8,055 bases of DNA, taken from assembly GCA_017939855.1 (NCBI GenBank), contig JAGAZW010000065.1, positions 1 to 8,055 on the forward strand, written 5' to 3'. Numbering within the stretch: the stretch's first letter is position 1; each line of letters starts with the position of its first letter. The notes beneath the pieces were generated by a model. The model had not been told where the DNA came from and ran no database searches. It saw only the letters and a program-made list of their open reading frames with translations. The stretch comes from Clostridia bacterium (GTDB lineage Bacteria; Bacillota; Clostridia; Oscillospirales; Acutalibacteraceae). This document shows positions 4,914 to 8,055 of the stretch, one piece after another. The position numbers and the translations under genes were made by a program.

Positions 4914-6254
4914 ATGGCTTTTGATAACCTTTCAGATAAGCTTTCTGCCGTTTTTAAAAAGCTTCGTGGCAAGGGAAAACTTAACGAATCTGATGTCAAA
5001 GAGGCAATGCGCGAAGTGCGTTTAGCGCTATTGGAGGCCGATGTCAACTATAAGGTTGCAAAAGATTTTACCAACACTGTTGCAGAAAAATGTGTTGGTG
5101 AAAATGTTTTGGAAAGTCTTACAGCTCCGCAGATGGTTGTTAAAATCGTTAAGGAAGAGCTCACCGCCCTTATGGGTAGTGAACACGCAAGACTTAAAAC
5201 CTCCAATAAAATACCAACCGTTATTATGATGTGCGGTCTGCAAGGCTCCGGTAAAACTACACATGCTGCAAAACTCGCCAAATACCTCAAGGCTAAAGGT
5301 CACAGACCTATGCTTGTTGCTTGTGACATATATCGCCCCGCCGCAATCGAGCAGTTAAAGGTTGTAGGTCAAGCTGTTGGTGCTCCTGTTTTTGAAAAGG
5401 GTACACAAAAGGTTGAGCTGACCGCTAAAGAAGCTATTAGCTACGCTAAAGATTACGGTTTTGATTATGTTATCATCGATACCGCAGGACGTCTTCATAT
5501 CGATGAAGAACTAATGGACGAACTCAAGCGCATAACTAAAACTATTGAGGTTAATAATATCCTTCTTGTTATTGATGCCATGATAGGCCAGGATGCGGTT
5601 AATGTCGCAAAGGCATTTAACGAAATCTTGGAAATCGACGGCGTTATTCTCACTAAATTAGACGGTGACACCCGAGGCGGTGCCGCACTTTCGGTAAAGG
5701 CGGTTACGGGCAAACCTATTATGTTTGCCGGTGTCGGTGAAAAATTGGATCAGCTCGACGAATTTCATCCTGAACGTATGGCAACAAGAATTCTCGGTAT
5801 GGGAGATGTGCTCTCCCTTATTGAGCGTGTTGAGAACGAAATTGACGAGAAAAAGGCGGAAGAAGCGGCAAAAAGACTTGAACAAAACAAGTTTGATATG
5901 AACGACCTTCTTGACCAGTTCCAGCAAATCAAAAAGATGGGCAGCATTAAAAACTTACTTTCTATGATACCGGGCATGGACAAACAGCTTAAAAACGTCG
6001 ATATTGACGACCGCCAAATGTTAAGGGTCGAAGCCATCATTAAATCTATGACTAAAAAAGAACGTGCAAAGCCGGATATAATAAATGCTTCAAGAAAACG
6101 CAGAATTGCCGCAGGTTCGGGAATGAGTGTTGAGGAAGTAAACCGTCTACTTAAACAGTATGAACAAATGAAAAAAATGTTTAAGCAGATGAACTCAAAA
6201 GGTGCAAAGCACAGAATGTTGAAGGGTTTTAACCCAAGCAATTTCGGTTTTTAA
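4914..6254 (+). CDS. ffh: signal recognition particle GTPase Ffh (SRP54)
   Basis: The 446-residue product has the full three-part layout. The N domain is at about 1-95. The G domain carries P-loop GLQGSGKTT (108-116), DIYRPAA (138-144), DTAGR (189-193) and TKLDGDTRGG (247-256). The methionine-rich M domain is at about 325-446, with the RNA-binding RKRRIAAGSG (394-403). Ffh binds signal sequences emerging from the ribosome together with SRP RNA and docks with FtsY at the membrane. The ATG at 4914 is preceded by AAGGAG (4898-4903). An in-frame GTG three codons upstream is too close to that site. The gene follows ylxM by 36 nt. The SRP RNA gene is not in this window. Confidence 0.98.
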   Translation: MAFDNLSDKLSAVFKKLRGKGKLNESDVKEAMREVRLALLEADVNYKVAKDFTNTVAEKCVGENVLESLTAPQMVVKIVKEELTALMGSEHARLKTSNKIPTVIMMCGLQGSGKTTHAAKLAKYLKAKGHRPMLVACDIYRPAAIEQLKVVGQAVGAPVFEKGTQKVELTAKEAISYAKDYGFDYVIIDTAGRLHIDEELMDELKRITKTIEVNNILLVIDAMIGQDAVNVAKAFNEILEIDGVILTKLDGDTRGGAALSVKAVTGKPIMFAGVGEKLDQLDEFHPERMATRILGMGDVLSLIERVENEIDEKKAEEAAKRLEQNKFDMNDLLDQFQQIKKMGSIKNLLSMIPGMDKQLKNVDIDDRQMLRVEAIIKSMTKKERAKPDIINASRKRRIAAGSGMSVEEVNRLLKQYEQMKKMFKQMNSKGAKHRMLKGFNPSNFGF

Positions 6255-6304
6255 GGTAATTCCTTTAAAATAATTTAAATACTTTGTATGGAGGTGTATT
6301 TAAA

Positions 6305-6547
6305 ATGGCAGTTAAAATCAGACTTCGCAGACTCGGTGCTAAAAGAGCTCCTTTTTATCGTGTAGTTGTTGCTGATTCGAGATTCCCCCGTGACGGTCGT
6401 TTCATCGAAGAAATCGGTTATTATGATCCCACCAAGGATCCCGCTGAGGTTAAAATCGATACCGATAAGGCTAAACAGTGGATTGCGAACGGCGCTCAGC
6501 CAACCGATACCGTTAAGGCTTTACTTAAGAAAAACGGCGTTCTCTAA
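6305..6547 (+). CDS. rpsP: 30S ribosomal protein bS16
   Basis: The 80-residue product begins MAVKIRLRRLGAKRAPFYR and contains VVADSRFPRDGRFIEEIG and YDPT, the classic bS16 pattern at the usual length. bS16 binds 16S rRNA and is needed for 30S assembly. The ATG at 6305 follows GGAGGTG (6290-6296) by 8 nt; an in-frame ATG at 6284 would swallow that ribosome site and is rejected. It sits 50 nt after ffh, with no separate promoter that I can support. Confidence 0.98.
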   Translation: MAVKIRLRRLGAKRAPFYRVVVADSRFPRDGRFIEEIGYYDPTKDPAEVKIDTDKAKQWIANGAQPTDTVKALLKKNGVL

Positions 6548-6576
6548 TTCTAATTACTAAATCAGGAGTTAATTTT

Positions 6577-6810
6577 ATGAAAGAACTTCTTATCACTATT
6601 GCATCCGGTCTTGTTGAAGCACCAGATGCAGTTACGGTAACTGTCGATGAACCCAATGAAGAAGGCGTTATCGTTTACCATCTGCATGTTGCAGAAAACG
6701 ATATGGGTCGTGTTATAGGAAAGCAGGGTCGTATTGCAAAAGCTATCCGCACAGTTATGCGTGCCGCTGCAAATCGTAACGAGCAGAAAGTTGCGGTTGA
6801 AATCGACTAA
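6577..6810 (+). CDS. khpA: KH-domain RNA-binding protein KhpA (YlqC family)
   Basis: The 77-residue protein is a single KH domain with the GXXG loop GKQG at 48-51, inside MGRVIGKQGRIAKAIRTVM. In Gram-positive bacteria KhpA pairs with KhpB/Jag, binds RNA and affects cell division and cell-wall growth. The location between rpsP and rimM is the conserved one for this family. AGGAG (6564-6568) lies 8 nt before the ATG. It follows rpsP by 29 nt, consistent with co-transcription. Confidence 0.95.
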   Translation: MKELLITIASGLVEAPDAVTVTVDEPNEEGVIVYHLHVAENDMGRVIGKQGRIAKAIRTVMRAAANRNEQKVAVEID

Positions 6811-6814
6811 TTAT

Positions 6815-6838
6815 AAGTGGCAGATATTTCTGCCGCTT
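6815..6838 (+). other. hairpin 1 in the khpA-rimM gap
   Basis: AAGTGGCAGA (6815-6824) pairs with TCTGCCGCTT (6829-6838) through ten pairs, one of them G-U, around a TATT loop. Only three T surround its end (TTTAAAG), so it is not a typical strong terminator. It may be a partial terminator, an RNA-processing or stability element, or a protein-binding site. Confidence 0.6.
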
Positions 6839-6848
6839 TAAAGTGTGC

Positions 6849-6872
6849 AATGCCCCCTTTCAGGGGGGTATT
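6849..6872 (+). other. hairpin 2 just upstream of the rimM ribosome site
   Basis: AATGCCCCCT (6849-6858) can pair with GGGGGGTATT (6863-6872) around a TTCA loop, with five G-C pairs in the middle and G-U pairs at two positions. The tail TATATATA is not a clean U tract. It ends about 10 nt before the GAGG ribosome site of rimM, so it could attenuate or modulate the rimM-trmD part of the operon. Confidence 0.55.
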
Positions 6873-6892
6873 TATATATACGAGGTAATTTC

Positions 6893-7399
6893 ATGAGAAA
6901 AAATTTTCTTGAGGTTGGAAAAATCGTTGGTACACACGGAGTTAAAGGTATGGTAAGAATTCAGCCTTGGTGCGATAACATCGATTTTCTTACGCAGTTT
7001 AAAAATTTCTTTATCGGTGACCAACAAATAACTATAACTTCTTTAAAGCCTCACGGTAATATTGCTATCGGACAAATTAAGGATGTTGATACTATCGAAG
7101 AGGCTGAAATGCTACGAAATAAAGTTCTTCTTATAAAACGTGAAGATGCTCATCTGCCCAATGACAGATATTTTATAAGCGAACTCATAGGCTGCAGTGT
7201 TTTTGACGCCGATTCAGACGCAGATTTAGGTCTGTTAACGGATGTTTCACAAACCGGTGCTAACGATGTGTGGCATATAACAAAAGACGGTAAGGAATAT
7301 CTCGTTCCCGCCATCGAAGATGTTATAGTATCTGTTGACATCGACAACGAAAAAATCGTTCTTCGACCTATAAAGGGGATTTTTGATGATGAGAATTGA
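6893..7399 (+). CDS. rimM: 16S rRNA processing / 30S maturation protein RimM
   Basis: The 168-residue product has the RimM N-terminal beta-barrel, with VGKIVGTHGVKGMVRIQP at 8-25, and a C-terminal PRC-barrel at about 92-165, containing YFISELIGCSVFD and a V-P-A-I-E-D-V-I strand. RimM helps mature the 30S head and binds ribosomal protein S19. The ATG at 6893 has GAGG (6882-6885) 7 nt upstream; the longer in-frame start at 6845 would run through hairpin 2 and is rejected. Its end overlaps trmD by 14 nt. Confidence 0.97.
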   Translation: MRKNFLEVGKIVGTHGVKGMVRIQPWCDNIDFLTQFKNFFIGDQQITITSLKPHGNIAIGQIKDVDTIEEAEMLRNKVLLIKREDAHLPNDRYFISELIGCSVFDADSDADLGLLTDVSQTGANDVWHITKDGKEYLVPAIEDVIVSVDIDNEKIVLRPIKGIFDDEN

Positions 7400-8055
7400 T
7401 ATTATGACCCTCTTCCCCGAGATGTGTGAGTCATTCCTTAATGAAAGCATAATCGGCAGGGCAAGGAAAAGTGAAAAGGTGCAGCTTTATACCACAAATA
7501 TAAGAGACTTTTCGGGCAATAAGCATAATAAGGTTGACGATTTGCCCTATGGCGGCGGTATGGGTATGGTTATGGCAGCAAGTCCCATATACAACTGCTT
7601 TAAAAGTCTTTATAACGAAACAGAAGAAAAGCCCCACCTTATCTATATGTCCCCAAAGGGCAAGACACTGACGCAACAAAGGGTGGCCGAACTTTCAAAA
7701 CTTGAGCGTGTAGTTATCCTATGCGGACATTATGAGGGCGTTGACGAAAGGGTAATTGAGGAAATTGTTGACGAGGAAATCTCGATTGGAGATTATGTAG
7801 TCACAGGTGGCGAAATGCCTGCCCTAATTTTAACCGACGCCATATGCAGAATGTTGCCGGGCGTACTATCCGATGACCTTTGCTTTGAAGAAGAAAGTCA
7901 TTTTGCGGGGACACTTGAATATCCACAGTATACTCGCCCATCAGAATGGATGGGGCGACAAGTCCCCGAGGTTTTGCTTTCGGGCAACCATGCCGAAATT
8001 GCCAAATGGAGAAGGAAACAGTCGCTTATTATAACTAAGGCTCGACGCCCCGAGC
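7386..8055 (+). CDS. trmD: tRNA (guanine-N1-)-methyltransferase TrmD, 3' end cut by window
   Basis: About 223 residues are present of a usual 230-250. TrmD methylates N1 of G37 in tRNAs with a G36 anticodon base, using S-adenosylmethionine, to prevent +1 frameshifting. Visible signatures (numbered from MRID) are LFPEM (8-12), LPYGGGMGM (52-60), CGHYEGVDERV (112-122), the trefoil-knot region ISIGDYVVTGGEMPAL (131-146), LPGVL (156-160), YPQYTRP (178-184) and VLLSGNHAEIAKWR (195-208). The position of the usual catalytic Asp169 reads Glu here. Two adjacent ATGs (7386, 7389) are possible starts after AAGGGGA (7373-7379); either overlaps the end of rimM, suggesting translational coupling. In Firmicutes rplS normally follows. 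Confidence 0.96.
   Translation, partial: MMRIDIMTLFPEMCESFLNESIIGRARKSEKVQLYTTNIRDFSGNKHNKVDDLPYGGGMGMVMAASPIYNCFKSLYNETEEKPHLIYMSPKGKTLTQQRVAELSKLERVVILCGHYEGVDERVIEEIVDEEISIGDYVVTGGEMPALILTDAICRMLPGVLSDDLCFEEESHFAGTLEYPQYTRPSEWMGRQVPEVLLSGNHAEIAKWRRKQSLIITKARRPE

Noticed and set aside
5765..6241. Long leftward open frame (158 codons) opposite ffh
   Set aside because: It mirrors the M-domain coding region of a clear ffh gene, has no ribosome site and no family resemblance.
6255..6304. Separate promoter for rpsP in the ffh-rpsP gap
   Set aside because: The gap is AT-rich but no -35/-10 pair with acceptable spacing stands out; co-transcription with ffh is simpler.
1..8055. CRISPR array, insertion sequence, prophage or defence genes
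   Set aside because: No regularly spaced direct repeats, no transposase or integrase reading frames and no phage or defence domains were seen; the gene content is core genome.

Overview
The window looks like chromosomal DNA from a low-to-moderate GC Firmicute, most likely an uncultured anaerobic gut Clostridium relative (Ruminococcaceae/Oscillospiraceae or nearby). The grounds are the conserved ylxM-ffh-rpsP-khpA-rimM-trmD order, a YhaM-type exoribonuclease, a PfoR-type membrane protein, strong AGGAGG ribosome sites and textbook sigma-A promoters. This assignment comes from gene content and base usage, not from a search.

Left part (1-2713). A YhaM-family 3'-5' exoribonuclease gene reads leftward and is cut by the window edge. 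It is divergent from a two-gene unit holding a PfoR/PTS_EIIC_2 membrane protein and endonuclease III (nth). Both directions have a clear promoter with TATAAT and a 17-bp spacer. The pfoR-like promoter is a perfect consensus whose spacer contains a run of nine T.

Middle part (2714-4568). Between nth and the convergent lipoprotein gene lie about 137 bp of non-coding, GC-rich, fold-prone DNA with tRNA-like geometry, then a perfect 24-bp palindrome that fits a terminator. Next is a leftward gene for an oligopeptide-type (SBP_bac_5) substrate-binding lipoprotein with no permease or ATPase genes beside it. Its 5' coding region contains a run of eight C. It is divergent from ylxM. The shared intergenic region carries four TGTAAA/TTTACA half-sites arranged as two inverted pairs around the ylxM promoter.

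Right part (4569-8055). A compact rightward housekeeping operon: ylxM (SRP-associated HTH protein), ffh (SRP GTPase), rpsP (ribosomal protein bS16), khpA (KH-domain RNA-binding protein), rimM (30S maturation factor) and trmD (tRNA m1G37 methyltransferase, cut by the window edge). The genes serve co-translational protein targeting, ribosome assembly and tRNA modification. The order matches the Bacillus cluster without ylqD. Between khpA and rimM are two consecutive hairpins instead.

Most of the window is ordinary core genome. The points worth a second look are the structured element after nth, the two homopolymer tracts placed at possible expression-switching positions in envelope genes, the repeated half-sites around the ylxM promoter, the double hairpin before rimM, and a Glu at the position of the usual catalytic Asp in TrmD.
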